NCBI GenBank assembly: GCA_002591745.1
Contig: PDLQ01000008.1
Span: forward strand, 1-64,000
Origin: Lewinellaceae bacterium SD302
Lineage (GTDB): Bacteria; Bacteroidota; Bacteroidia; Chitinophagales; Saprospiraceae
Direction of reading: 5' to 3'
DNA length: 64,000 nt
Of the stretch, positions 48,796-58,642 are shown piece by piece (position 1 is the stretch's first letter; the number at the start of each line of letters is the position of its first letter). The notes beneath the pieces are model-generated. The model searched no databases. It was given only the letters and a program-made list of their open reading frames with translations, and had not been told where the DNA came from. Both the position numbers and the translations under genes were made by a program.

Positions 48796-49443
48796 TCACA
48801 ATTCATAAAAAACCGTCACCTTCCCCCCAACACCCCGTCGGCGGCTGGTCGTTACCCCGAAACTTCCGCTCCGCACCAAGTCACTGACGCCCAGAAAACC
48901 CCGGCCTTCCAGTTGAATACCGATCGGCCCGACTTGCAGGTAGAAGCCGCCACTAATGGCCAAGCCGTAGTTGGGCCGAAAGGGAAGTTCCTCTCCGTAG
49001 TAGTTTTCTTCATCCAGCATTGCGAAAGTATCGGGCACAATTTCACTCTGACTAAGCGGCAATGAAAAATATGGCCCCGCCTGTACCATGGGACGAATCA
49101 GTTTACGTCCGATGGCTACTTGCGTGAGGATTTGCAGATCGATAAAGTCAATGTCGCGGCGATAGACCGGCAGGTCTTCCGAAATTTGCTCTTGCCAGCC
49201 CGCCTGGGTATAATTGAGTTCACCAATAAACCCGACGGCGCGGTTGTTAAAGTAACGGACGCTGGCCCCGAGGTGAATGCCTTCCACCGGCTGTATGGTA
49301 TATTCGGGTCGCAGGGTATTCGTCAGTTCGATCTGGCTACCAAAAAAGCCGCCGCCGACCCCAAAAGCCAGGGTAGTCAGGGAGTCTTGCTGGGCCGCCA
49401 GCTGCCCGCAGCAAAGAATACTGAGAAGAAGAAATATTCGCAC
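48796..49443 (-). CDS. Outer-membrane beta-barrel protein (PorT-like)
   Basis: About 215 residues from GTG 49441-49443 (VRIFLLLSILCCGQLAAQ signal peptide); no ATG is available. After the signal, FGVGGGFFGSQIEL, EGIHLGASVRYF, GFIGELNYTQAGWQ and FIDLQILTQVAIG alternate strands of an 8-stranded barrel (beta-barrel domain type 2), closing with GKVTVFYEL. Such proteins are abundant in Bacteroidota; PorT itself belongs to T9SS, but nothing here proves that role. It abuts the nagB stop with no gap, convergently, and is divergent from odhB. Confidence 0.78.
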   Translation of the reverse strand: MRIFLLLSILCCGQLAAQQDSLTTLAFGVGGGFFGSQIELTNTLRPEYTIQPVEGIHLGASVRYFNNRAVGFIGELNYTQAGWQEQISEDLPVYRRDIDFIDLQILTQVAIGRKLIRPMVQAGPYFSLPLSQSEIVPDTFAMLDEENYYGEELPFRPNYGLAISGGFYLQVGPIGIQLEGRGFLGVSDLVRSGSFGVTTSRRRGVGGKVTVFYEL

Positions 49444-49466
49444 GAAACAAAGGTAATGCTCCCCTT

Positions 49467-49496
49467 GTTGGAATAGCACGTAAAAGCATACTTTTG
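49467..49496 (+). promoter_or_regulatory. Candidate odhB promoter
   Basis: TACTTTTG (49489-49496) matches TAnnTTTG exactly, with GTTG (49467-49470) 18 bp upstream as a weak -33. The start would give a leader of about 15 nt to the ATG 49518. Confidence 0.6.
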
Positions 49497-49517
49497 CAAT
49501 ACTAATCCACTACCTAA

Positions 49518-50798
49518 ATGGCAATCGTAGAATTAAAAGTTCCCGTGATCGGCGAATCGGTCACTGAAGTAACCCTGAGTCAATGGCTAAAAGAAAACGG
49601 GGATATGATCGCGCTGGACGAGCCGATCTGTGAATTTGAATCCGACAAGGCTACTCTGGAGTTCCCCTCCGAAGCCGCCGGAAAACTGATCTACGTCGCT
49701 GAAGAAGGAGACGATCTGGAAATCGGTGCCCTCGTTGCCAAGATCGACACGGAGGCCGCCGGCGAGGCCGCGCCAGCCGAGTCTGCCGCCGCCAAAGAAG
49801 AAAAGCCGGACAATAACGCAAAGACCGAAGCAGGTACGGAAGGTGAAGTAAACGCAACCGAAGGCTACAACGCCAGCAAGGAAAACTACGCCACCGGCAC
49901 CCCCTCACCGGCCGCCGCCAAAATCCTGCGGGAAAAAGGTGTCGATGCCGCTAACGTGAACGGGACCGGCCGTGACGGGCGCATCACCAAAGCCGATGCA
50001 CAGGATGCCAAAGCTGCTCCCGCGCCGAGCAAGAAAGCTGAGTCTCCCACCGCTGACACTGCTACGTTGAAGTCCGCCCCGGCAGCCTTCTCCCGTGAAC
50101 AACGGACGGAGAAAATGAGCCGGATGCGCCGCACCATCGCCAGCCGACTGGTAAAAGCCAAGAACGAAACGGCCATGCTCACCACTTTTAACGAGGTGGA
50201 CCTGAGTGCCGTCATGGCCTTGCGTAAAAAAGTGCAGGAGCGCTTCGTGGAGAAAAATGGTGTTAAGCTCGGTTTTATGTCTCTCTTCGCCAAGGCTTGC
50301 GCCAAAGTGCTAATGGACATGCCCAACGTGAACGCCCAACTCGGAGAGAATGGCAAGGAATTGATCTACCACGATTATGTAGACATCAGTTTCGCCATCT
50401 CTACCCCCACCGGACTGGTGGTGCCACCCGTAAAAAATGTGGAATCCATCAGCTTTGCCGACGTGGAAATCAAGCTTAAAGAACTGGCCAAGAAGGCCCG
50501 TAACAATGAGCTGACCATCGAAGAAATGCAGGGCGGCACCTTCACCATCACCAATGGTGGCGTATTCGGCAGCATGATGAGCACGCCGATCATCAATGAG
50601 CCACAGAGTGCCATTCTCGGAATGCACAACATTATCCAGCGGCCGGTTGCCGTTAACGGTGAAGTGGTGATCCGCCCCATGATGTACATCGCCCTGAGTT
50701 ACGATCACCGCGTCATTGACGGTAGTTCCTCCGTTACCTTCCTGGTAAAAGTGAAAGAATTGCTGGAAGATCCCGAGTTCTTACTACTGAGCCTGTAA
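49518..50798 (+). CDS. odhB: Dihydrolipoamide succinyltransferase, E2 of 2-oxoglutarate dehydrogenase
   Basis: 426 residues. One lipoyl domain with Lys44 in [10 protein letters not shown], a long Ala/Glu/Asn linker, a peripheral subunit-binding domain ([20 protein letters not shown], part), a second Ala/Pro linker, and the catalytic CoA-acyltransferase core with [27 protein letters not shown] and His397-Asp401 in [11 protein letters not shown]. The final SYDHRx[11 protein letters not shown] pattern indicates the succinyl form. The E1 gene (odhA/sucA) is not adjacent. In the second linker the near-core word TGCTACGTT encodes T-A-T-L-K-S (50060-50068). Confidence 0.93.
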   Translation: MAIVELKVPVIGESVTEVTLSQWLKENGDMIALDEPICEFESDKATLEFPSEAAGKLIYVAEEGDDLEIGALVAKIDTEAAGEAAPAESAAAKEEKPDNNAKTEAGTEGEVNATEGYNASKENYATGTPSPAAAKILREKGVDAANVNGTGRDGRITKADAQDAKAAPAPSKKAESPTADTATLKSAPAAFSREQRTEKMSRMRRTIASRLVKAKNETAMLTTFNEVDLSAVMALRKKVQERFVEKNGVKLGFMSLFAKACAKVLMDMPNVNAQLGENGKELIYHDYVDISFAISTPTGLVVPPVKNVESISFADVEIKLKELAKKARNNELTIEEMQGGTFTITNGGVFGSMMSTPIINEPQSAILGMHNIIQRPVAVNGEVVIRPMMYIALSYDHRVIDGSSSVTFLVKVKELLEDPEFLLLSL

Positions 50799-50809
50799 GA
50801 ATCCCGACT

Positions 50810-50854
50810 AATAAAAAAGCCGAATTGACCACTTGTCAATTCGGCTTTTTTATT
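50810..50854. terminator. Strong bidirectional terminator
   Basis: A 20-bp perfect stem (50810-50829 with 50835-50854) flanked by A6 and T7 runs, between convergent odhB and the exported protein gene. Confidence 0.92.
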
Positions 50855-50866
50855 GGTTTTCCGGCT

Positions 50867-51493
50867 TTATTCCAAGCCCCGTATCGCCACCACTTTCCGT
50901 CGCGTTACGTACTCCCCCGTTTTAGGTGAATAAAGGTCAACGTTCACGTACTCGACCTCAACGGGTGTTGGCGGGCGTTGGCCATCGGCCAGCATTTCCG
51001 AACCGGAAAAATATTCCAGCCAGTGTAACTTAACGGGTTTACCGTCCAATTGTCGCAGCGAAATGATGGCTATCTCTTCACCTGTCACTCCCGTGATCTG
51101 GCCCGAAAGGAAGTAGTGCTTTTCCCTGGTTTCTTCTTTGCTAGACTCCACTTTCTGCTGGCCAAGTTCCATCATCGCATCGGGGCAAAAGTTCATCATT
51201 TTGATGCCTATTTTTTCGCCCAGCCGGGTCATCATCTCTACGTTGTTGTAATCCAACGGCCCGAATAGTGCTTCGTACTCTTCGCGGCGTTCCTCCACGT
51301 AACCTATCATACAGGTGCCCAGCGCGGCTTCAGCAGAGAGTTCAGGCGATTTCTTTTCCTGGAAGCACTGGCAAGTAGCATCGGCAATCTCCCCGAGCAG
51401 TTTTTCTCCATCAGGTTCAGTCTGTGCCGTCAGGGAGGTAATCATCAGGACTAACAAAGTAGCAGTGCTGGTAAAGCGAATCAAAATATTCAT
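50867..51493 (-). CDS. Exported protein of unknown function
   Basis: 208 residues from ATG 51491-51493: signal peptide MNILIRFTSTATLLVLMITSLTAQ. The mature part has five Cys or near-Cys positions (TCQCF, GTCMIGY, NFCPDA), suggesting disulfides, and a C-terminal half of beta strands including ISLRQLDGKPVKLHWLEYF and YSPKTGEYVTRR. No family is recognised. It is transcribed convergent to odhB. The AAAGTAGCA word lies in the signal peptide, encoding S-T-A-T-L-L-V, the same place and frame as in the GIN-domain protein. Confidence 0.7.
   Translation of the reverse strand: MNILIRFTSTATLLVLMITSLTAQTEPDGEKLLGEIADATCQCFQEKKSPELSAEAALGTCMIGYVEERREEYEALFGPLDYNNVEMMTRLGEKIGIKMMNFCPDAMMELGQQKVESSKEETREKHYFLSGQITGVTGEEIAIISLRQLDGKPVKLHWLEYFSGSEMLADGQRPPTPVEVEYVNVDLYSPKTGEYVTRRKVVAIRGLE
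51456..51464 (+). repeat. AAAGTAGCA word inside the exported protein gene
   Basis: Exact core with flanks ggactaac and gtgct, read on the minus strand as S-T-A-T-L-L-V in the signal peptide. Confidence 0.9.
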
Positions 51494-51534
51494 ATTCAAA
51501 ACGTACATTTAAAGTATAGCGATTTTCCAGGATC

Positions 51535-51612
51535 AAAGCAGCAGTGCACTATTGGTCATCAAGTTGCACTGCTACTTTAGCTTCGCTGATCGTCCCTTCG
51601 GTCCTCGGAGTT
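51535..51612 (-). repeat. Composite repeat element with core word, GCTGATCGTC and CTCGGAGTT
   Basis: A near core AAAGCAGCA at 51535 is followed by exact TGCTACTTT at 51570-51578, then AGCTTC, GCTGATCGTC (51585-51594), CCTTCGGTC and CTCGGAGTT (51604-51612), then GAAGTCTAAC, which matches the flank of the core word. Confidence 0.75.
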
Positions 51613-51627
51613 GAAGTCTAACAAATT

Positions 51628-54600
51628 TTAATTCAGTAAGGTCACGTCTCCGGAAACGATCACGCTTTCACCCGTCACTAACTCCAGTTCGATGGTATAG
51701 ACGTATACACCGGTAGCCGCTGGCTTGTCCCTCGTCGTACCGTCCCAGAATGAACGTGAGCCGATGGTAAAGTCATTGTTGAAGAACACCTCATCTCCCC
51801 AACGATCAAAGATGCTCATGCTTTTGATCTCGCGAACAAAATCACTGGCAAAGATTTCGAAGCGGTCGTTTACTCCGTCGAAATTCGGCGTAAATGCGTT
51901 AGGTACGTATATGTATTGGGGCTCAGCCACGAAGATCGGAATACGGAAGTTTTCCAGACAGCCCGTTTCATCTACGTAGGTCACGGAGACTACTTCTGAT
52001 TCGGTTGGCGTCAGTTCGATAGCGGTACAGTTGTCTGCCAGTCCTTCCACACAAGCAAAAGTATCCTGGGTCACCCAACTGATCACACCCGTCTGGCTGA
52101 GCAGGCCCGTTACCGTACTCATTATTTCCAGCTGGACCGATTCGCCGTAGGTGATCTCACGTGCAGTTTCGTCGACAAACAGTTCGTAGGGGCGTTGGCC
52201 GTCGAAAATGAAGCTCTCTTGCTCCACTACACAACCCGAACTTTCCCGGTAGGCCAGTTCATAGTTGCCCGGCGGTATACCGCCAATCGTTCCAATGGGA
52301 TTAATCGGTCTCAGCTGGCCGTTGAGCAGCCATTGTACACGGTCAGTTCCCTGGCCGAGCACACTGATTTCGTACTCGTCGAAATCACAACTGACCACCC
52401 GGTCATCGAAGGTGAATTCGTAGGGTACATAATCCGGAACGGTGAAACTGCGGGTTATCGGGCAACCGTTGGCGTCGGTAATTGTCAGATCGTAATCACC
52501 TGCGGAGAGTGCTTCGTAGGTCGGATCTTCTCCGCCACCGGACCAGTTGAAACTATAAGGACCAACTCCGCCTGTAGCTTGTACGGAAATGCTGCCGTCA
52601 CCTTCCTCCGGGCAGCTAACGGCCTCGATGGAAGACTCGGTTGCAATTGCTTCCGGAGAACTGATGGATACCATGGAAGAATTGATCGTATTGCCATTCA
52701 CATCCATGATCGTAGCTTGGTACTGGCCGTCACAGAGCCCGGTAGCCGTGAATCCGGTCTGCCCGTCAGACCACAGCACGGTGTAGGGCATGGAGCCGCC
52801 TGCTGCCGTCACCGTAGCGCTGCCGGCACAAACACCATCACAAAGGTTATTACTACTGGCTACCGTGAAACTCAATGGAGTAGGCTCATTCAGGGTGGCG
52901 CCCAAGATGATCTCGCAGCCGTTGGCGTCGGTTACGGTCACATCGTAATCACCTGCGGTTAGACCGTCAATATTTTGTCCACTCTGGCCACCGGACCAGT
53001 CGAAGGTAAACGGAGAGGTTCCGCCGCCAACCTGCGTTGAAATTTCACCGTTGGCTACGCCGAGTTCAGGGTCTACGGTGCTCAAAATACTTCCCGTCAA
53101 TAGTTCGGGTTGCTCAATGACGAGGGTTTCGTTGAACGTACACCCGTTGGCATCGGTGACCACGTAATCGTAAGTACCGGCGGGAGGGTTGGTCACAAAG
53201 GCCGTCCCTAGGTCACCGTCGATAGTGTAGGGCCCTACGCCACCACTAGCGGAAATATTTACCTGGGCGAGGTCTCCAAAACAGAGTGGTGCCTGCGTGG
53301 TCTCGCTCACGACCAGGGCAGTCGGTTCTGAAATTACGAAACTCTCCACGAGTTCACATCCCTCAGCATCGGTGACCGTGGCGGTGTAAGTTCCCGCCAA
53401 TAGCTCATCAACTTGAGGGTCCATGGCAGTATTTGACCAGGCAAAAGTATAGGGCATTGTACCACCGTCGGGATTCAGCGCGATTGAGCCGGTATTATCA
53501 CCGGCGCAAAGTGGTTCTTCCTGTTCGGGGGCGATCACTAGTTCGGGATATGGCGCCAGTACAGTGTCTATTTGTGAAGTACAGCCATTGTCGTCAGTAA
53601 CGGTCAGAATATAAGTTCCATCCGGAATGTTCGTCAGGTTCTGAGTGAACTGACCGCTGTTCCATTCAAAATCGTAGGGTGCGTTGCCACCCGCGATAGT
53701 CGTACTGATGCTTCCGTTGGCAAAGCCACAGGTGGGGTCTTCCGCGTTGATCCCCAACTGAAGCGCCGGGAATTCGTCAGTCACCGTAAAATCGTATTCC
53801 TGTTCACAGCCCAGATCGCTGGTTACCGTCACGTCGTAATCACCCGAAGGTATACCCGCGAGCGTGAGGCCCGCATCACCGGTACTCCACTCGGCAGTAT
53901 AGGTTCCCGGATCTAGTGGAATCACCTGAATTGAAGCCGTGTTGTCACCAAAACAGGCACTACCTGTAATGAGGCTGTCAATTTCAAATAGAGCAGGTTC
54001 ATCAATTACAAAGAAGGTATCGTAGGGGCAATTGGCTGCATCGGTAATCGTCAGGCCATAGGTTCCCGCCGACAGGTCTACCAGATCAGCCATTGAGCTA
54101 CTATTACTCCAGGTATAATTCAGGGGTGGCAAGCTGGCCATCACCGTGGTTGAAATACTACCGTCTTCTCCTTCGAAACAGATAGCGTCAGTAAGCAGTG
54201 CTTCAATGGAAAGCTCGGAGGTTGGTGTAAGGGTAAACATTCTTTCAACCGTACAACCATTGGCATCGGTCACTGTCGCAGAATAATCTCCACCGCCCAG
54301 GTTATCGAGCAGTGCGCCGGTAGCACTATTGGACCAATCCACCGTAATCGGCATTGTTCCTCCACTGATCGATAGGCTGATGCTACCGTTTTGTGCGTCC
54401 TGGCAAGTTGGCTCAACAACGGTAGATGAGACGGCGAGCGGCAGGGCAGCGCCCAGCATCGTTTCTCCTTCCAGGGTACATCCTACTGCATCGGTAATCG
54501 TATAGGTGTAGACACCCGCAATCAGACCAGTGATCAGGGAGTCCGTCTGTCCTCCACCCCAGTCATACGTGTAGGGACCGACACCACCGTCGGGAATCAG

Positions 54601-57600
54601 GGCCAGACTGCCGTTGGCCGATCCACAGGTTGGTTCAGCATCTACCAGTGCTGTACCCAGGGCCGGATTATCATCGGTCAGTTCGAAAGAGTAGGCTTGC
54701 TCACAACCGGCGGCATTCGTAACGCTAACGGTGTAGCTACCCTGGGGCAGTTCGTCGACTTGTAGCCCGACATCACTGTTGCTCCAAACGCCATCGTAAA
54801 CTCCTGGTGTAATCGGCACGATCTCAATAGAGGCCATACTGTCACCAAAGCAAAAATTAGGTAAGATGATACTGTCAATGATAAATTCCTGGGGCTCGTC
54901 AACGATGAAACTGGTATCGTAGGGACAGCCCGCATCATCAGTGATGGTCAAACCGTAAGTTCCAGCCATCAGGTTATCGAGATCGGTCATCGCGCTGCTG
55001 TTACTCCAGGCAAAGTTCAGGGGAGGGAGACTTGCATTAACGGTCGTTGAAATACTACCGTCGTCTCCTTCAAAACAGCTTACATCGGTGATGACCGCTT
55101 CGATGGACAGCGTGGAAGTAGGCACGAGCGTAAACATTCTTTCAACCGTACAGCCATTGGCGTCGGTCACTGTCGTAGAATAATCTCCGCCACCCACGTT
55201 GTCGAGCAACGCTCCGGTAGTACTATTGGACCAATCCACCGTAATCGGCATTGTTCCCCCGGAGATCGATAAGCTGATACTACCGTTCTGTGCATCCTGG
55301 CAGGTTGGCTCAACGACAGTAGATGAAACGGATAGTGGCAGCGCAGCACCCAGCATCGTTTCTCCTTCCAGCGTACATCCTACCGCATCGGTAACCGTAT
55401 AGGTATAAATACCCGCAATCAAATTGGTAATAAGGGAATCAGTTTGTCCACCGCCCCAATCATATGTGTAGGGACCGACACCACCGTTGGGAACCAGGGC
55501 CAGGCTACCGTTGGCCGATCCGCAGGTCGGTTCAGCACCTACCAGTGCTGTGCCCAGAGCTGGGTTTTCATCGGTAATTTCAAAAGTATAGGTTTGTTCA
55601 CAGCCGGTCAGGTTAGTTACACTAACGGTGTAGCTACCCGCTTCAAGTGCATCGATTTGCAGGCCCGAGGCACCTGTACTCCAGGATCCGTCGTAGCTGC
55701 CTGGTGTAATCGGAATAATTTCGATGGAAGCCGAACTGTCGCCAAAGCAAAAATTCGGTGTGATAAGGCTATCTACTTCAAATAATGCGGGTTCCGTGAT
55801 TTCGAAAGTAGTATCGTAGGGACAGCCACCACCGTCGGTAACGGTCACTTCGTAGATGCCGGCCGTCAAGTTGTTAATATCTGCATCCATCTGCCCCGAC
55901 AACCAATTGTAGGTCAGGGGTGTCAAAGCAGAAGTGACGGTCAGATCAATAGAGCCATCGTCACCTTCCGAGCAGCTTACGTCTACGATCACGGCGGAAA
56001 TACTTAGGTCGGATAGGGGCGCGATCTGGTAAGTCTCGATAAAAGTACAGCCATTGTCATCGGTGACCGATACTTCGTAATCTCCGGCGGGCAGGTTGTC
56101 GATGTCCTCCGTGATCGCTCCATTCGACCAGACAAAGGTAAATGGTGCCATTCCGCTATTGAGTTGAAGATCGATAGAACCAACGCTGTCATTATCACAA
56201 TTGATCTGAACTACGGTCGCGCTGGCCGTAATTCCGGCAGCTTCCACTATCGTATAGGTCGCTTCCGTTTCGCAGCCATTGTCCTGGGTAACGGTAACGG
56301 TGTAATCTCCGGCGGCAAGATCAGTAAGCGGGTTGCCCGTCTGCCCACCGTCCCAGTCAAACTGAAATGGCCCCTGCCCGCCGGTGGTAGTGATGAGAAT
56401 GCTACCGGTGGGCGTTTGACAACTTGTTTCGGTAAGCGTAGGCGTTAACTCCAGCTCGTCTATTGCCATTATCTCGTAATCGGCTATGACTTCACATCCC
56501 TGGTCGTCAACGACGGTGACTTCGTAAAGACCGGTCCCAACACCGATCAGGTCCTCCGTCATCGGCCCCGTAGACCAATTGACCGTCAGTGGATCAAGCG
56601 CGTTGCTCACCGTCAGGTCCAGATCAGTAAGGTCGGTCTCAAGGCAGCGGATGCTGGATTCTGCAATCGATGCTGTGAGTTGTACGCCTTCCAGTACTTC
56701 GGCCGAATCCACGAATTCAATCCCGTCGTTATCGGTAACGGTAAAAATATATGTGCCGGCGCAAAGATCGGTTTGCGTATCGGTGTTCCCGGGAATGCTC
56801 CAGGCAAATGAATAGGGAGACTGGCCGTCTTGCACACTCAGGGTGATCGTGCCTTCGCACTGCTCGAAACAAGTTTCGTTGACGACCGCCGCAACGGCCG
56901 AAACCTGGGCCTCGATAACAATGGTCAGTTCCTCGGTACACCCGTTATCGTCGGTGACCGTCACGATATAGGTTCCCGGTGCAAGATCGTTCTGATCCGG
57001 GCCGGAAAGTCCGTTATCCCAGTCGTACTGATAGGGCGGGTCGCCGCCCGTTGTGCTGATACTTACGATTCCTCCGACCATACCGCTCGGCTGAGTGACA
57101 TCAACGGTGGAAATGACCGAGTCGGGCGCCTCCAGGGTTACGGTCACTTCGTCGTAACAGCCCACTGCGTCAGTAACCGTAACTGTATAAGTGCCCGCCC
57201 CAATGTTCTCGAGAGGTGTTCCGGTTGCTCCGTTATCCCATTCCACGGTAAAGGGCGGATTCGGGCTATTGAATATGAGGATAATTCGTCCGTCTTCCGA
57301 GTCCGCGCAGGTCGGGTCAAATTCAATGGTGTTGACGTTAAGCGTATTTAGATCGGGGAAGAAGTTGATGGGGTCTGAAATGTCGCAGGCACCAGCGACC
57401 GAAGTAGCCATTACCTGATAGTCTCCTCCTTCCAGCGGGTTAATGATCCAGGGATTGGTGGTGGCGCCGGGTATAGCTACCCCGTTGAGGTACCATTGAA
57501 ATTGATCCGCTCCCGGAGCATTGGCGGTCATCGTAAAGCCGGTGTTACAATTTCCGCTGACCTGTGCGGTCGCTTCTAGTGGAGGTACGCAGTTTGGGCC

Positions 57601-58371
57601 GGTAAAAGGGCCTTCCACCGTCAGTGCGTCCATAAAATGATAAGTCCGCTGGGGTGGAGCAATGTTATCACGAAAGTTGCAACTGTACGTAAAGCCGATC
57701 GCGGCTACGTTAAAGGGAGCCGTAAAAGTGCCGCTTACCGGTACCCAGCTATTGGTGACTTCATTTACCTGGAACGTAACCAGGGTCGTCCAGCCATTGT
57801 CTTCCGGGCAACGTGCATTGCTAGCGGGGAAGCCGGCACAGTTCGGTCTGCCGTAGATGGAGAACTCGGCATCCGACGAAAAAGGGGGATTTGTCGCCGC
57901 CCCGAACCCGATGAACATACTCCAGTCGTAGGTTTCGCCAGCCACTAGCTGGCAATCCAGACAATCGGCGAGACCTTCAAGGTACTCACCTCCTGGAAAA
58001 ACGTCACTGGTCGCCAGACCGATGGCGCCTTCTCCCGAAGGAATTGGGGTAGGCGCAGCGATGAAATTACCACCACCGCCACCCATGTAACCACAGGTAT
58101 TGACCAGGTCAGTGGTTCCGCTGGTCAATTGTTGCCAACCATCATTAAGACAACTAAAATGTTGCCCCGGACCGCTTGTAAATGTCTGAGGGCAGCAGGT
58201 AATTTCCTCGAAGTCGGCGAGAATACCACCGGAGGGAGGCGGGCAATTACAGTCGTCGTCCTGAATGTCAATAAGGCCGTCGCCATCGTCGTCGATGCCG
58301 TTATTACAGATTTCCTGGCCGTGTAAACTGATGCCTAATAAAAAAAAGAAGAAAAAGAACTGGAGCCGCAT
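51628..58371 (-). CDS. Giant SprB-repeat surface protein with T9SS type-B (gliding-associated) C-terminal domain
   Basis: 2247 residues from ATG 58369-58371: signal MRLQFFFFFFLLGISLHGQ. An N-terminal acidic repeat CNNGIDDDGDGLIDIQDDDC is probably a Ca-binding loop, followed by a Cys-rich module of about 230 residues. Residues about 390-2030 hold about 22 SprB-type repeats, each ending in a pattern like AGTYTVTVTDANGC. The C-terminal domain YVPNAFTPNFDGVNDRFEIF and FDRWGDEVFF is the type-B T9SS sorting tail (CHU_C/gliding-associated). The protein is secreted and anchored to the surface as an adhesin, in the manner of SprB of gliding Flavobacterium. Two 299-residue blocks are near-identical tandem copies. 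Confidence 0.9.
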   Translation of the reverse strand: MRLQFFFFFFLLGISLHGQEICNNGIDDDGDGLIDIQDDDCNCPPPSGGILADFEEITCCPQTFTSGPGQHFSCLNDGWQQLTSGTTDLVNTCGYMGGGGGNFIAAPTPIPSGEGAIGLATSDVFPGGEYLEGLADCLDCQLVAGETYDWSMFIGFGAATNPPFSSDAEFSIYGRPNCAGFPASNARCPEDNGWTTLVTFQVNEVTNSWVPVSGTFTAPFNVAAIGFTYSCNFRDNIAPPQRTYHFMDALTVEGPFTGPNCVPPLEATAQVSGNCNTGFTMTANAPGADQFQWYLNGVAIPGATTNPWIINPLEGGDYQVMATSVAGACDISDPINFFPDLNTLNVNTIEFDPTCADSEDGRIILIFNSPNPPFTVEWDNGATGTPLENIGAGTYTVTVTDAVGCYDEVTVTLEAPDSVISTVDVTQPSGMVGGIVSISTTGGDPPYQYDWDNGLSGPDQNDLAPGTYIVTVTDDNGCTEELTIVIEAQVSAVAAVVNETCFEQCEGTITLSVQDGQSPYSFAWSIPGNTDTQTDLCAGTYIFTVTDNDGIEFVDSAEVLEGVQLTASIAESSIRCLETDLTDLDLTVSNALDPLTVNWSTGPMTEDLIGVGTGLYEVTVVDDQGCEVIADYEIMAIDELELTPTLTETSCQTPTGSILITTTGGQGPFQFDWDGGQTGNPLTDLAAGDYTVTVTQDNGCETEATYTIVEAAGITASATVVQINCDNDSVGSIDLQLNSGMAPFTFVWSNGAITEDIDNLPAGDYEVSVTDDNGCTFIETYQIAPLSDLSISAVIVDVSCSEGDDGSIDLTVTSALTPLTYNWLSGQMDADINNLTAGIYEVTVTDGGGCPYDTTFEITEPALFEVDSLITPNFCFGDSSASIEIIPITPGSYDGSWSTGASGLQIDALEAGSYTVSVTNLTGCEQTYTFEITDENPALGTALVGAEPTCGSANGSLALVPNGGVGPYTYDWGGGQTDSLITNLIAGIYTYTVTDAVGCTLEGETMLGAALPLSVSSTVVEPTCQDAQNGSISLSISGGTMPITVDWSNSTTGALLDNVGGGDYSTTVTDANGCTVERMFTLVPTSTLSIEAVITDVSCFEGDDGSISTTVNASLPPLNFAWSNSSAMTDLDNLMAGTYGLTITDDAGCPYDTSFIVDEPQEFIIDSIILPNFCFGDSMASIEIVPITPGVYDGVWSNSDVGLQVDELPQGSYTVSVTNAAGCEQAYSFELTDDNPALGTALVDAEPTCGSANGSLALIPDGGVGPYTYDWGGGQTDSLITGLIAGVYTYTITDAVGCTLEGETMLGAALPLAVSSTVVEPTCQDAQNGSISLSISGGTMPITVDWSNSATGALLDNLGGGDYSATVTDANGCTVERMFTLTPTSELSIEALLTDAICFEGEDGSISTTVMASLPPLNYTWSNSSSMADLVDLSAGTYGLTITDAANCPYDTFFVIDEPALFEIDSLITGSACFGDNTASIQVIPLDPGTYTAEWSTGDAGLTLAGIPSGDYDVTVTSDLGCEQEYDFTVTDEFPALQLGINAEDPTCGFANGSISTTIAGGNAPYDFEWNSGQFTQNLTNIPDGTYILTVTDDNGCTSQIDTVLAPYPELVIAPEQEEPLCAGDNTGSIALNPDGGTMPYTFAWSNTAMDPQVDELLAGTYTATVTDAEGCELVESFVISEPTALVVSETTQAPLCFGDLAQVNISASGGVGPYTIDGDLGTAFVTNPPAGTYDYVVTDANGCTFNETLVIEQPELLTGSILSTVDPELGVANGEISTQVGGGTSPFTFDWSGGQSGQNIDGLTAGDYDVTVTDANGCEIILGATLNEPTPLSFTVASSNNLCDGVCAGSATVTAAGGSMPYTVLWSDGQTGFTATGLCDGQYQATIMDVNGNTINSSMVSISSPEAIATESSIEAVSCPEEGDGSISVQATGGVGPYSFNWSGGGEDPTYEALSAGDYDLTITDANGCPITRSFTVPDYVPYEFTFDDRVVSCDFDEYEISVLGQGTDRVQWLLNGQLRPINPIGTIGGIPPGNYELAYRESSGCVVEQESFIFDGQRPYELFVDETAREITYGESVQLEIMSTVTGLLSQTGVISWVTQDTFACVEGLADNCTAIELTPTESEVVSVTYVDETGCLENFRIPIFVAEPQYIYVPNAFTPNFDGVNDRFEIFASDFVREIKSMSIFDRWGDEVFFNNDFTIGSRSFWDGTTRDKPAATGVYVYTIELELVTGESVIVSGDVTLLN
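53963..55757 (-). repeat. Tandem duplication, 897-bp period, within the SprB-like gene
   Basis: Two copies of an 897-bp (299-codon) block, each with four SprB repeats. The period was measured twice: TAAACATTCTTTCAACCGTA at 54234 and 55131, and TACCAGTGCTGT at 54643 and 55540. Single-base differences between copies are frequent, so the duplication is not brand new. Partial third copies flank the pair. The outer limits are approximate. Confidence 0.8.
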
Positions 58372-58487
58372 AAGAGTAGTGATTTGGGCCAACAAGATAC
58401 ATCGAAGTGATAAATTCCAACTTCCTTTCTCAACTACCAACACTTAACTGGTGATCTGCCGTGTGCTAGAATATTATTCTGACTAAC

Positions 58488-58496
58488 AAAGTAGCA
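58488..58496 (+). repeat. AAAGTAGCA word, intergenic
   Basis: Exact core with flanks tctgactaac and gtgct, between the divergent SprB-like gene and the next gene (271-bp gap, no other features seen). Confidence 0.9.
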
Positions 58497-58642
58497 GTGC
58501 TTTTTTATACACGATCTGTGATACTTTGCGGTAATCAAGAGATTGACCAGACTTTGGTAGTTGTTAAAATAATTTGGGGGTTGTTTCTTTTCTGCTGTTC
58601 GTGCATCCATAATGTGAAAGTAGACCAAAACATCCCCCAATC

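Noticed and set aside
51628-58371. Periodic pattern in the SprB-like gene read as a CRISPR or satellite array
   Set aside because: The period is explained by protein repeats with conserved residues and variable codons.
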